Shown here piece by piece: positions 1 through 8,222 of a stretch of DNA of 8,222 nt (its first letter is position 1; every line of letters starts with the position of its first letter). The stretch covers positions 1-8,222 of the forward strand of contig JANMCC010000327.1 of the NCBI GenBank assembly GCA_031360885.1, in the 5' to 3' direction. The translations under genes and the position numbers were made by a program. The stretch is from Schlegelella_A sp031360885. Its GTDB lineage: Bacteria; Pseudomonadota; Gammaproteobacteria; Burkholderiales; Burkholderiaceae_C. Under the pieces are notes generated by a model. The model was not told where the DNA came from, did not search any database, and saw only the letters and a list, made by a program, of their open reading frames with translations.

Positions 1-1949
<1,949 letters not shown>

Positions 1950-1950
<1 letters not shown>

Positions 1951-2780
1951 CAGTGCTTCCCGCCCATGTAGATCTGCTGAACCTGCGCGTCGTTCTCGAT
2001 CTCGTCGGGGCTGCCGCTCTTGAGTACGCGGCCGTTGTGCATCACCGTCACCCTCGTCGCGGCGCGCATCGCGATCTCGAGGTCGTGCTCGATCAGGAGG
2101 TAGCTCATGTGCGGAGGCAGCGAGGCGAGCAGCGCCACGAGCTCGCGCCGCTCGGCGGGCGAGAGGCCCGCGGCCGGCTCGTCGAACAGGATCAGGCGCG
2201 GCGCCCCGGCGAGCGCCATGCCGATCTCGAGCTGGCGCTGCTGGCCGTGCGCCAGGTCGGCGACCCGGGTGTCGGCGATGTGCGAGAGGCGGGCCCGATC
2301 GAGCAGGTCGTTGGTGGCGACCGTCGAGGGATGGCCCCTGCCGGCGCGCCAGAAGCTGAAGCGGCCGCTGGCCACGCCGCGGACCGCGAGATAGAGGTTG
2401 TCGCGCACCGTGAGGTCGCGAAACAGCAGCGAAGACTGGTACGTGCGCCGGAGGCCCTTCCTGATGCGCTCGTGCGGCGGCAGCAGCGTGATGTCTTCGC
2501 CGAAGAAATGAATCCGCCCGGCGGTGGGCGGAAAGTCGCCGGTGATGGCGTTGAAGAGCGTCGTCTTGCCGGCCCCGTTGGAGCCGAGGATCGCCGCCTT
2601 CTCGCCTGCCGCCACCGAGAGCGACACGTCGTCGACGGCGCGCAAGGCGCCGAAGACGCGCGTCACGCCGTCGAGCACCAGGGCGTCGCCCGACAGCAAG
2701 CTGCCGCCGGGCGACGCACCTGCCCGGACCCGCGCGACGTTGTCGCGGGTGCGGGGACGAAGCGACGTGATCGAGGCCAC
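1950..2780 (-). CDS. livG: LivG-type ABC transporter ATP-binding protein
   Basis: This 276-residue protein is the second ATPase of the importer and should pair with the LivF-type domain encoded next. Visible motifs are Walker A GSNGAGKTT (66-74), Q-loop Q115 (RRTYQ), a degenerate signature LAHGQQR (176-182), Walker B LILFDEP (196-202) and switch histidine H232 in IEHD. The C-terminus ending in IYMGGKH resembles the LivG tail. A histidine replaces the usual second serine-like position of the signature, which this family tolerates. The start is GTG 2780, 12 bases after the binding-protein stop, with AAGGA only 3 bases upstream. This gives about 35 residues before the usual LivG N-terminus, so a later start (TTG 2699 or GTG 2678) is possible, although neither has a visible ribosome binding site. 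The stop overlaps the next start by one base (TGATG), implying coupled translation of the two ATPases. Confidence 0.93.
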
Positions 2781-2792
2781 CCGTCCTTCTGC

Positions 2793-4049
2793 TTACTTGC
2801 GGCAGTCGGGCACGTCGCGCGAGCCCAGGCCCATCTTCTTGAAATCGGCTTCCGGCAGGCCGAGCGTCTGCGAGATGTTCGGCACCGTCTTGACGACCTT
2901 GTTGTAGAACGAGCCGTCCGCCGCCTTAGTCACTTCGGTGATGTAGGTAGTGCCGACGCCGTTGCGGTTGGCGTCGATCTTCACTTCGCCGGCCGGGCCC
3001 TTGAAGTTGGTCTTCTGCAGCGCCGCGCGGTAGGCCTTCTGCCCGCCCGAGAGATCGCCCTTGACCGCATCGAGCGCCTCGAGCGTGGCCCGGGTGTTGA
3101 TGTAGTACAGGTAGGCGAAGAGCGAGGGGCTGGGGAAGCCGTCCTTGAACTGGGCCTTGTAGTCGGCGACGAACTTCTTCCACTCGGGCGTGTCGATCGA
3201 GTCGGCCATCGGCCCGGCGGAGGCCGTGCCGAGCAGCGATTCGCGGCGCGTGCCCTTGTAGTTGAGGACCGTCTGGTCGACCGTGATCGAGCCGCCGATC
3301 ATCGGCTTGCTTCCGCCCGCCTGCTCGTATTGGGTGAGGAAGTTCACCGCGTCCGAGCCGCCGAGCACGACCACCAGCGCGTCGATGTCCTTCGGGATCT
3401 TGGCGATCACCGAGGCGTAGTCCTTGGTGCCGAGCGGCACCCAGGCCTTGTCGACCACCTTGCCGCCCTTGGCGCAGTAGCTCGCCATGAAGCCCTGCAC
3501 CTGCGAGTACGGAAAGCCGTAGTCCTCGGAGATCAGGAAGGTCTTCTTGTAGCCCTTGGCGAGCGCGTGCTCGCCCAGGCCCACCATCCACTGCGCGCCT
3601 TCGGTGTTGAAGCGGTAGAAGTTGGGCGCCGGGTCGCTGAGCGTCGTCGCCTGCGCGCCCGAGGAGCCGTTGATGAAGGTGATGTCGGGCTTGGTCTTGG
3701 CGTAGTTCTTGACCGCGATGCCCTCGTCGCCGGAAAGCGGCCCGATCATGATCTGCACCTTGTCCTGCTCGACGGCCTTCCTCGTCATGGCGACGGCCTT
3801 GTCGGGCGTGGCGTCGGACGAGACCTTGACGAACTCGATCTTCTTGCCGCCGGCCATGCCGTTCTTTTCCTTCAGCGCCATGTCGGCGCCGCGATAGCCG
3901 TCCTGGCCCGGCACCGCGAACGGGCCTTCCAGGTTGGCGAGCAGGCCGATCTTCAGCGTCTCCTGCGCCGCGGCCGAGCCGAGCAGGCAGAGCGCCGCCG
4001 CCGCGCCGATGATCGAGCGGTTGAAAATTCTTCTCTTCGTTGCTATCAC
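2793..4049 (-). CDS. Periplasmic substrate-binding protein of a Liv-type (HAAT) ABC importer
   Basis: This 418-residue protein captures the substrate in the periplasm and delivers it to the LivH/LivM permease. It starts at GTG 4049 with a strong AGAGGAGA Shine-Dalgarno (GAGGAG 6 bases upstream). Residues 1-28 are a clear signal peptide: positive KRR at 5-7, a hydrophobic Ala/Leu core and an AAA site giving a mature protein beginning QETLKIGLL. No lipobox precedes C21, so it is probably soluble rather than a lipoprotein. The body follows the Peripla_BP_6 pattern: KIGLLANLEGPFA (33-45), MALKEKNG (57-64), SSDATPDKA, IMIGPLSGDEG (100-110), the ISEDYGFPY region (173-181) and VVVLGGSDA (226-234). 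The frame stays open upstream to 5171, but that part shadows the LivM gene. The start overlaps the LivM stop as GTGA. The ligand cannot be deduced; the hydrolase neighbours argue against a plain leucine role. Confidence 0.95.
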   Translation of the reverse strand: MIATKRRIFNRSIIGAAAALCLLGSAAAQETLKIGLLANLEGPFAVPGQDGYRGADMALKEKNGMAGGKKIEFVKVSSDATPDKAVAMTRKAVEQDKVQIMIGPLSGDEGIAVKNYAKTKPDITFINGSSGAQATTLSDPAPNFYRFNTEGAQWMVGLGEHALAKGYKKTFLISEDYGFPYSQVQGFMASYCAKGGKVVDKAWVPLGTKDYASVIAKIPKDIDALVVVLGGSDAVNFLTQYEQAGGSKPMIGGSITVDQTVLNYKGTRRESLLGTASAGPMADSIDTPEWKKFVADYKAQFKDGFPSPSLFAYLYYINTRATLEALDAVKGDLSGGQKAYRAALQKTNFKGPAGEVKIDANRNGVGTTYITEVTKAADGSFYNKVVKTVPNISQTLGLPEADFKKMGLGSRDVPDCRK

Positions 4050-5185
4050 GGTTGTCTCCTCTTCTGGTTGGAAAGCTGGGGCTGGACCAGGCGTGAGCGA
4101 AGCATCGCCCACAGCCCGAGCAGCCCATCGGGGGAAAACAGGACGATGGCGAGGAACACGCCACCGATGACGAGATTGAAGCGCTCGCGCACGAACAGGT
4201 CGATCGCGAAGTTCTGCAGCAGCACGTAGACGATCGCGCCGACGAAGGCGCCGATCGGGTGCCGCATGCCGCCGAGCACGGCGACGATGAGGATGGCGAT
4301 CATCTGCGCCAGGTTGACCGTGCCGGGCGAGATGCGGCCGTTGTACCAGACCATCAGCACGCCGCCGACCGCCGCCAGCAGGCCCGCGACCGCGTAGGCC
4401 GCCACCCGGTGAGCGGTGACGTGGTAGCCGAGCGAGTCCATCCGCCGTGGGTTGTCGCGGATGCCCTGCAGGGCGATGCCGAAGGGGGCGCGCACCAGGT
4501 GCTTGACGAGGAAGTAGCCCGCGAGCGCGAAGAACAGCGTCGCGAAGTAGAAGGGAATCGGCTCCTTCCAGTCGACGCCCCAGAACTCGGGCGCCGCGAC
4601 CTTGCTGAGGCCGCCGAAGCCGTTGAAAACGGTGTAGTTCTGCTGCGCCAGGTAGAAGAAGGCGACGCCGACGGCGAGCGTGATCATGATCGTGTAGATG
4701 CCTTCGGTGCGTACCGAGAGCCAGCCGACCGCGGCGGCGAAAACCGTCGCGAGAAGCACCGAGAACGCGCTCGCCAGCCACCACGGCCAGCCGAGACTGA
4801 TCGCCGCGACGCTGCTCGTGCCGAAGATCGCGACGCCGTAGCCGGCGAAGCCGGCGATCGACATCTGCGCCAGCGAGACCATGCCGCCGTAGCCGCCGAG
4901 GAAGGTGAGCGAGAGGGCGATCAGGCCGAGGGCGAGCGACTGTGCGCCGATCTGGTAGGTGAAGAACGGCGAGGCGATGAAGGGATAGAGGATCACTGCC
5001 GCGAGCACGATTAGGTGGCGCGGGCGGATGCCGATGCGCTCGCTCCAGAGCGGCGCGGGGCCGGGCGCTGCGGCGGCGCGCGAGGTCGCACCCGTCTCCG
5101 GCAGGCGTGCGCCGCGCGGCAACGAGCCCGGCGCCGCCGCCGTCGCCGCCGAGTTCATCGCCCTTCGCCATTGTGAAGCGCTCAT
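4046..5185 (-). CDS. livM: LivM-type ABC transporter permease
   Basis: This 379-residue inner-membrane permease should pair with LivH to form the translocation channel. Hydrophobic segments appear at about 57-75, 80-98, 103-122, 134-156, 163-181, 211-229, 260-281, 292-306, 312-332 and 339-358. The cytoplasmic coupling loop carries the LivM EAA-like motif, with VRAPFGIALQGIRDNPRR at 231-248, which contacts the ATPases. The first 50 residues are an Ala/Pro/Arg-rich hydrophilic tail not seen in compact LivM proteins. The start at ATG 5185 is supported by GGAGGT 6 bases upstream. The stop overlaps the binding-protein start (GTGA), and the start overlaps the stop of a small ORF (ATGA). Confidence 0.95.
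   Translation of the reverse strand: MSASQWRRAMNSAATAAAPGSLPRGARLPETGATSRAAAAPGPAPLWSERIGIRPRHLIVLAAVILYPFIASPFFTYQIGAQSLALGLIALSLTFLGGYGGMVSLAQMSIAGFAGYGVAIFGTSSVAAISLGWPWWLASAFSVLLATVFAAAVGWLSVRTEGIYTIMITLAVGVAFFYLAQQNYTVFNGFGGLSKVAAPEFWGVDWKEPIPFYFATLFFALAGYFLVKHLVRAPFGIALQGIRDNPRRMDSLGYHVTAHRVAAYAVAGLLAAVGGVLMVWYNGRISPGTVNLAQMIAILIVAVLGGMRHPIGAFVGAIVYVLLQNFAIDLFVRERFNLVIGGVFLAIVLFSPDGLLGLWAMLRSRLVQPQLSNQKRRQP
4055..4062 (-). promoter_or_regulatory. Ribosome binding site fixing the GTG start of the binding-protein gene
   Basis: AGAGGAGA lies inside the last codons of the LivM gene, with GAGGAG (4056-4061) 6 bases from GTG 4049. It settles the start within a frame that otherwise runs open far upstream, and the resulting N-terminus is a proper signal peptide. 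Confidence 0.85.
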
Positions 5186-5244
5186 TCGGAAACCTCCGCG
5201 CTTCGCGCTGCGGTATTCGCCTTGGGAGCGGCCCTGCGGCTCAT
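5182..5244 (-). CDS. Possible 20-codon coupling mini-ORF between the LivH and LivM genes
   Basis: The frame ATG 5244 to TGA 5182 encodes MSRRAAPKANTAARSAEVSE, a small basic Ala-rich peptide that I do not recognise. It overlaps the LivH stop by four bases (ATGA at 5244-5241) and the LivM start by four bases (ATGA at 5185-5182), filling exactly the only sizeable gap between the permease genes. GGGGAAGG lies 4 bases before its ATG, so translation is plausible. Its codon choice (AGG, GCT, AAT, GCA, CGA, GTT, GAA) is less G/C-ending than in its neighbours, which argues against a conserved protein function. It may serve only to carry ribosomes from one permease gene to the next, or may be chance. 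Confidence 0.4.
   Translation of the reverse strand: MSRRAAPKANTAARSAEVSE
5192..5197 (-). promoter_or_regulatory. Strong ribosome binding site of the LivM gene, within a small inverted repeat
   Basis: GGAGGT sits 6 bases before ATG 5185. It is overlapped by a short perfect inverted repeat, CGGA-ggtt-TCCG (5187-5198), which could partly hide it. A ribosome finishing the mini-ORF at 5182 would cross and open that hairpin. The stem is only four base pairs, so any effect is speculative; the Shine-Dalgarno itself is clear. Confidence 0.75.
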
Positions 5245-6188
5245 GCCGCCTTCCCCATGATCCCGCGCGGCCGGAACGCCAGCGCGACGAACATGATCAC
5301 GAAGGTGAAGACGACGCTGTAGGTCGGCGCGTAGGCCAGGCCGAACTGCTCGGCCAGGCCGATCAGCAGCGCGCCGATCGAGGCGCCGACGACGCTGCCC
5401 ATGCCGCCGACGATCACCACCACCAGCGAGGCGAGCAGGTAACGCGTGTCCTCGCCGGGCGAGATCGAGAGCGCGGTGCCGCCGACCACGCCGGCCAGCC
5501 CCGCCAGCCCGGCGCCGATGGCGAAGGTGACGGCAAACACGAGCTGCACGTTGACGCCCGAGGCGGCGAGCATCTTCTTGTCGTCGACGCCGGCGCGGAT
5601 CATCATGCCGACCTTCGTCTTCGCCAGGAAGCTCCACAGGCCGATGCCGATGACGATCGCCGCGAGCAGCACGAACAGGCGATAGGTCGGGAACTTCTCC
5701 ACCAGGGGCAGCTCGGTCGAGCCGTAGATCCACTTCGGCGGATCGAAGGTGTAGATCTCGCCGCCGAAGCCCCAGAGCATGAGGTCGGCGAGCACGATCG
5801 AGATGCCGATCGTCACCAGCGTCTGGCGCAGGTCCTGGCCTTCCATGAAGCGGAAGACGGTCACCTGCAGCAGCAGGCCGACCACCGCCGCCGAAAGGAA
5901 GCCGGCGGCGACGGCGAGCAGCCACGAGCCGGTGTTCTCGCCGACGATCCAGCCGACGTAGGCGCCCAGCAGGTAGAGCGAGCCGTGCGCGAGGTTGACG
6001 TTTCGCATCAGGCCGAACACCAGCGTGAAGCCGCTGGCGACGAGGAAGTAGAGCGAGGCCAGCGTCAGGCCGTTGAGCAGGGTCTTGAAGTAGAGCGGCG
6101 GGTTGTCGACGATCGCCCAGACCGAGAAGACGGCGATCGGCCCTGCGAACAGCAGCCAGAGCGCGATCTGCTTCCTCGAAAGGGTCAC
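5241..6188 (-). CDS. livH: LivH-type ABC transporter permease
   Basis: This 315-residue inner-membrane permease is the partner of LivM. It starts at GTG 6188, with GGGAG 8 bases upstream inside the preceding hydrolase gene, and that gene's stop overlaps the start (GTGA). Hydrophobic segments appear at about 7-26, 35-59, 67-83, 89-112, 122-141, 168-188, 214-238, 249-278 and 290-304. The N-terminal third contains NGLTLASLYFLVASGFTLVFG (39-59, ends given), followed by NVNLAHGSLYLLGAY (63-77), a hallmark of LivH. The EAA-like coupling motif is TKVGMMIRAGVDDKKMLAASG (191-211). The C-terminus FRPRGIMGKAA is typical. The open frame continues upstream to 7289, but only as a shadow of the hydrolase gene. 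Length and motifs match the family, and nothing appears missing. Confidence 0.95.
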   Translation of the reverse strand: MTLSRKQIALWLLFAGPIAVFSVWAIVDNPPLYFKTLLNGLTLASLYFLVASGFTLVFGLMRNVNLAHGSLYLLGAYVGWIVGENTGSWLLAVAAGFLSAAVVGLLLQVTVFRFMEGQDLRQTLVTIGISIVLADLMLWGFGGEIYTFDPPKWIYGSTELPLVEKFPTYRLFVLLAAIVIGIGLWSFLAKTKVGMMIRAGVDDKKMLAASGVNVQLVFAVTFAIGAGLAGLAGVVGGTALSISPGEDTRYLLASLVVVIVGGMGSVVGASIGALLIGLAEQFGLAYAPTYSVVFTFVIMFVALAFRPRGIMGKAA

Positions 6189-7480
6189 GCCGCGCGCTCC
6201 CAGCGCCGCTGCGCCGCGATCTCGGGCGACTTGGCGAAGACGCCGTCCTTCATCACCGCGAGGATCCGCTTCGGGTCGCGCAGGATCGCGAGGTTGGCGA
6301 GCGGGTCGCCGTCGACCAGCAGCAGGTCGGCGAGGTAGCCGTCCTTGATCACGCCGAGCTCGTTCGGCTTCATCATGATCTGGCCGCCGTAGAGCGTGGC
6401 CGAGCGGATCGCCTCCATCGGCGTCATGCCGAGGTACTTGACGAAGAACTCGAGGTCGCGCGCGTTCTGGCCATGCGGTGTGAAGGCGAAGCCGTAGTCG
6501 CCGCCGGGCAGGATGCGGATGCCGCGCTTGTGCATCGCCCGCAGCGACTCCTGCGCCGCCTCCCACTCGCGCATGTAGCCCATGCCCACCGCCTTGGAGT
6601 GGGTGATGCCCCAGGGCTCGGCCTCGTAGAGCATGGCCAGGATGATGGCGATGCCGGGCGCGACGAAGACCCGGTCCTTCGCCGCCTCGAGCATGTCGAG
6701 CGACTCGCTGTCGCTGTAGCTGGCGTGGTAGATGACGTCGATGCCGTGGCGCAGCGACTGCTTCACCGAAGCGGCGGAGCGGGCGTGCGAGGTGCCACGC
6801 TTGCCGCGCACCCGCACCTCGTCCATCGCCGCGGCGACCTCGGCGTCGCTCATCCAGGTGGTCTCGGCCGGCGAGTCCTGGGTGAAGTTGTCGCCCGAGA
6901 GGTTGAGCTTGATCGAGTCGACGCCGTACTTGAGGAACATGCGCACCGCCTTCCTCATCTCGTCGGCGGAGTTGACGTTGACGCCGAACGAGAATTCCGG
7001 GAACGGCAGGTGCGGCAGGGTCTCGTCGCCGAGGCCGCCCGGGACGGTGATCTCCTGGCTGGCGGCGAGGTAGCGCGGCCCCGGGATCTGGCCGGAGTTG
7101 ATGGCGTTGCGGGTGACGACGTCGAGCCGCGGCTTGGCGCAGGCGGCGCCGACGCACGAGGTCCAGCCGGCCTCGAGGTAGCGCTTGGCGATCTTCGCGC
7201 ACCAGAGAACGTGCTCCTCGAGCGGCATGGTCTGGATGCCGGCGAGCGTGGCCGCGTCGTTCCACGAGAAGTGGGTGTGCGCCTCGCACATGCCGGGCAT
7301 GAGGGTCGCGCCGGCGCCGTCGATCACGGTCGCGCCCGAGGGCGAGAGCGCCGCGGTCGAGCGGCCGACCGTGCGGATCCGGTTGCCCTGCACCAGCACG
7401 CTGCCGGAGTACGGCATCGCGCCCGAGCCGTCGAGGATGCGGACGTTGGTGAAGAGGGTGCTGTTGTCGGTCGTCGCCAT
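6185..7480 (-). CDS. Metal-dependent amidohydrolase (prolidase/imidazolonepropionase-like branch), complete
   Basis: This 431-residue protein belongs to the amidohydrolase superfamily, whose members hydrolyse C-N and similar bonds with one or two bound metals. A small N-terminal beta-sandwich region (TNVRILDGSG at 11-20, VLVQGNRI) leads into MPGMCEAHTHF (61-71). The likely ligands are H68 and H70 of the HxH motif, candidate carboxylated lysine K191 in SIKLNLSGD, H232 in SHARSA, H252 in VIYHASY and catalytic D328 in ILPGGDYGF. The tail motif GYLADLLLVDGDPL (381-394) closes the sandwich. There is no signal peptide, so it acts in the cytoplasm. The start ATG 7480 has AGGAG 6 bases upstream, overlapping the stop of the preceding gene. 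It is a close paralogue of that gene. The substrate is unknown; an imported amide, cyclic amide or dipeptide-like compound is an inference from the operon. Confidence 0.92.
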   Translation of the reverse strand: MATTDNSTLFTNVRILDGSGAMPYSGSVLVQGNRIRTVGRSTAALSPSGATVIDGAGATLMPGMCEAHTHFSWNDAATLAGIQTMPLEEHVLWCAKIAKRYLEAGWTSCVGAACAKPRLDVVTRNAINSGQIPGPRYLAASQEITVPGGLGDETLPHLPFPEFSFGVNVNSADEMRKAVRMFLKYGVDSIKLNLSGDNFTQDSPAETTWMSDAEVAAAMDEVRVRGKRGTSHARSAASVKQSLRHGIDVIYHASYSDSESLDMLEAAKDRVFVAPGIAIILAMLYEAEPWGITHSKAVGMGYMREWEAAQESLRAMHKRGIRILPGGDYGFAFTPHGQNARDLEFFVKYLGMTPMEAIRSATLYGGQIMMKPNELGVIKDGYLADLLLVDGDPLANLAILRDPKRILAVMKDGVFAKSPEIAAQRRWERAA

Positions 7481-7484
7481 CGCG

Positions 7485-7491
7485 TTCTCCT
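7485..7491 (-). promoter_or_regulatory. Ribosome binding site of the complete amidohydrolase, overlapping the previous stop
   Basis: AGGAGAA starts at the last base of the upstream gene's TGA (7493-7491), and its AGGAG core is 6 bases from ATG 7480. The tight spacing suggests that a terminating ribosome can restart directly. Confidence 0.8.
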
Positions 7492-8222
7492 CAAGCGGCC
7501 CAGCGGGTCAGGGTGCGGGCCTGGCGCATCGGCGGCGCGCGGTGGAACTCGCCGCCCTTCATCACCGACAGGATCCGCGCCTTGTCCTGCAGGATGGTGA
7601 TGTCGGCGAGCGGGTCGCCGTCGACCAGCAGGATGTCGGCGAGGCACCCTTCGCGGATGTAGCCGATCTCCTTGCCGCGCTTCATCATCGGCCCGCCCCA
7701 GGCGGTGGCCGAGAGCAGCGCTTCCATCGTGCTCATGCCGACGATCTTGACGAAGTACTCGAGGTCCCTGGCGTTGGTGCCGTGCGGCGTCCAGGCGAAG
7801 CCGTAGTCTCCGCCGGGCAGGATGCGTACGCCGCGCCTGCGCAAGCCCTTCATCGTCTCGACCGCGGCTTCGAGCTCGCGGTGGTAGCCCATCTTCTTCG
7901 TCACCTCGGGAGTCAGGCCCCACTCGCTGGCGTGGTGGCAGGTGTTGATCAGCCAGGCGAGGCCGGGAGCGATGAAGTGCTCCATCTTGTGCTGCTCGAG
8001 CAGGTCGAGCGTCTCTTCGTCGGTGAAGCTCGCGTGGTAGATCACCTCGATGCCGTGGGTGACGCAGCGCTTGATCGAGTTGCAGGAACGGGCATGCGCC
8101 GCGACCCGCTTGCCCCAGGCCTTGGCCTCCTCGACGCAGGTGGCGATCTCGACGTCGGTGAACTGGCAGCGATCGCTCGGCATGCCGGTGATCGATTCGC
8201 CCGAGAGGTTGATCTTCAGCGA
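7491..8222 (-). CDS. Metal-dependent amidohydrolase paralogue, N-terminal part beyond the right edge
   Basis: The visible 243 residues are the C-terminal half of a second amidohydrolase and align nearly end to end with the same region of the next gene. The fragment begins at SLKINLSGES, so K3 matches the candidate metal-bridging lysine. H43 in VAAHARS, H63 in VIYHASF and D139 in ILPGGDYGF match the remaining ligands and catalytic aspartate, so this copy looks active rather than decayed. REGCLADILLVDGDPL (190-205) is the closing sandwich motif. The HxH motif and start lie outside the window; an internal ATG at 8183 is not the start because conserved sequence continues upstream of it. Compared with its paralogue it is a few residues shorter after LSG and carries a different loop around INTCHHASEW (92-101), which may tune substrate choice. 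The stop is 10 bases before the next ATG. Confidence 0.92.
   Translation of the reverse strand, partial: SLKINLSGESITGMPSDRCQFTDVEIATCVEEAKAWGKRVAAHARSCNSIKRCVTHGIEVIYHASFTDEETLDLLEQHKMEHFIAPGLAWLINTCHHASEWGLTPEVTKKMGYHRELEAAVETMKGLRRRGVRILPGGDYGFAWTPHGTNARDLEYFVKIVGMSTMEALLSATAWGGPMMKRGKEIGYIREGCLADILLVDGDPLADITILQDKARILSVMKGGEFHRAPPMRQARTLTRWAA

Noticed and set aside
1953..4229. A very long plus-strand open frame (758 codons) antisense to the ATPase and binding-protein genes
   Set aside because: Its translation is low-complexity and rich in Arg, Ala, Val, His and Asp, as expected for the reverse complement of GC-rich codons. The minus strand here encodes recognisable proteins with all motifs intact.
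4050..5171. Upstream extension of the binding-protein frame to make a 792-residue protein
   Set aside because: The added part is an out-of-frame reading of the LivM gene. The signal peptide and strong Shine-Dalgarno at GTG 4049 mark the real start.
5028..6338. A 436-codon plus-strand open frame opposite the permease genes
   Set aside because: It shows the same antisense composition artefact, with no recognisable motif. LivH and LivM on the other strand explain the region fully.
6189..7289. Upstream extension of the LivH frame to make a 682-residue protein
   Set aside because: The added part is an arginine-rich shadow of the amidohydrolase gene. LivH begins naturally at GTG 6188, where its family N-terminus starts.

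Overview
The window is a stretch of a single GC-rich bacterial operon. Every convincing gene lies on the minus strand, so transcription runs from the right edge (8222) to the left edge (1). High GC with strong G/C at third codon positions, a Liv-type (HAAT family) ABC importer and a pair of palindromic intergenic-type repeats fit a proteobacterium, perhaps an alphaproteobacterium. Genus cannot be decided from the sequence, and the operon is cut at both ends.

In transcription order the layout is: (1) the C-terminal part of a metal-dependent amidohydrolase (8222-7491); (2) a complete paralogous amidohydrolase (7480-6185); (3) a LivH-type permease (6188-5241); (4) a possible 20-codon mini-ORF bridging the two permease genes (5244-5182); (5) a LivM-type permease (5185-4046); (6) a secreted periplasmic substrate-binding protein (4049-2793); (7) a LivG-type ATPase (2780-1950); (8) one uninterrupted 650-codon reading frame (1950 to the left edge) joining a complete LivF-type ATPase to a Tm-1-like (UPF0261) domain.

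The genes are packed with almost no spacing. There are two GTGA junctions, two ATGA junctions around the mini-ORF, one TGATG junction and two gaps of 10-12 bases. No promoter, terminator, tRNA, mobile element or CRISPR array is visible, and no stretch over 300 bases lacks a gene. A tightly coupled transcript is the natural reading.

Together the genes describe a high-affinity importer of the branched-chain amino acid/amide type. It is encoded with two hydrolases that lack signal peptides (seen directly for the complete one) and with a Tm-1-like domain covalently attached to one of its ATPases. The importer probably delivers an amide-like or cyclic-amide compound that the hydrolases open in the cytoplasm; the real substrate is unknown.

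The most unusual point is the LivF::Tm-1-like fusion. Its linker contains, in frame, two head-to-head copies of a palindromic repeat normally expected between genes, marked by a local change in codon usage. The ends of the operon, the rest of the Tm-1-like domain and any following gene lie outside the window.
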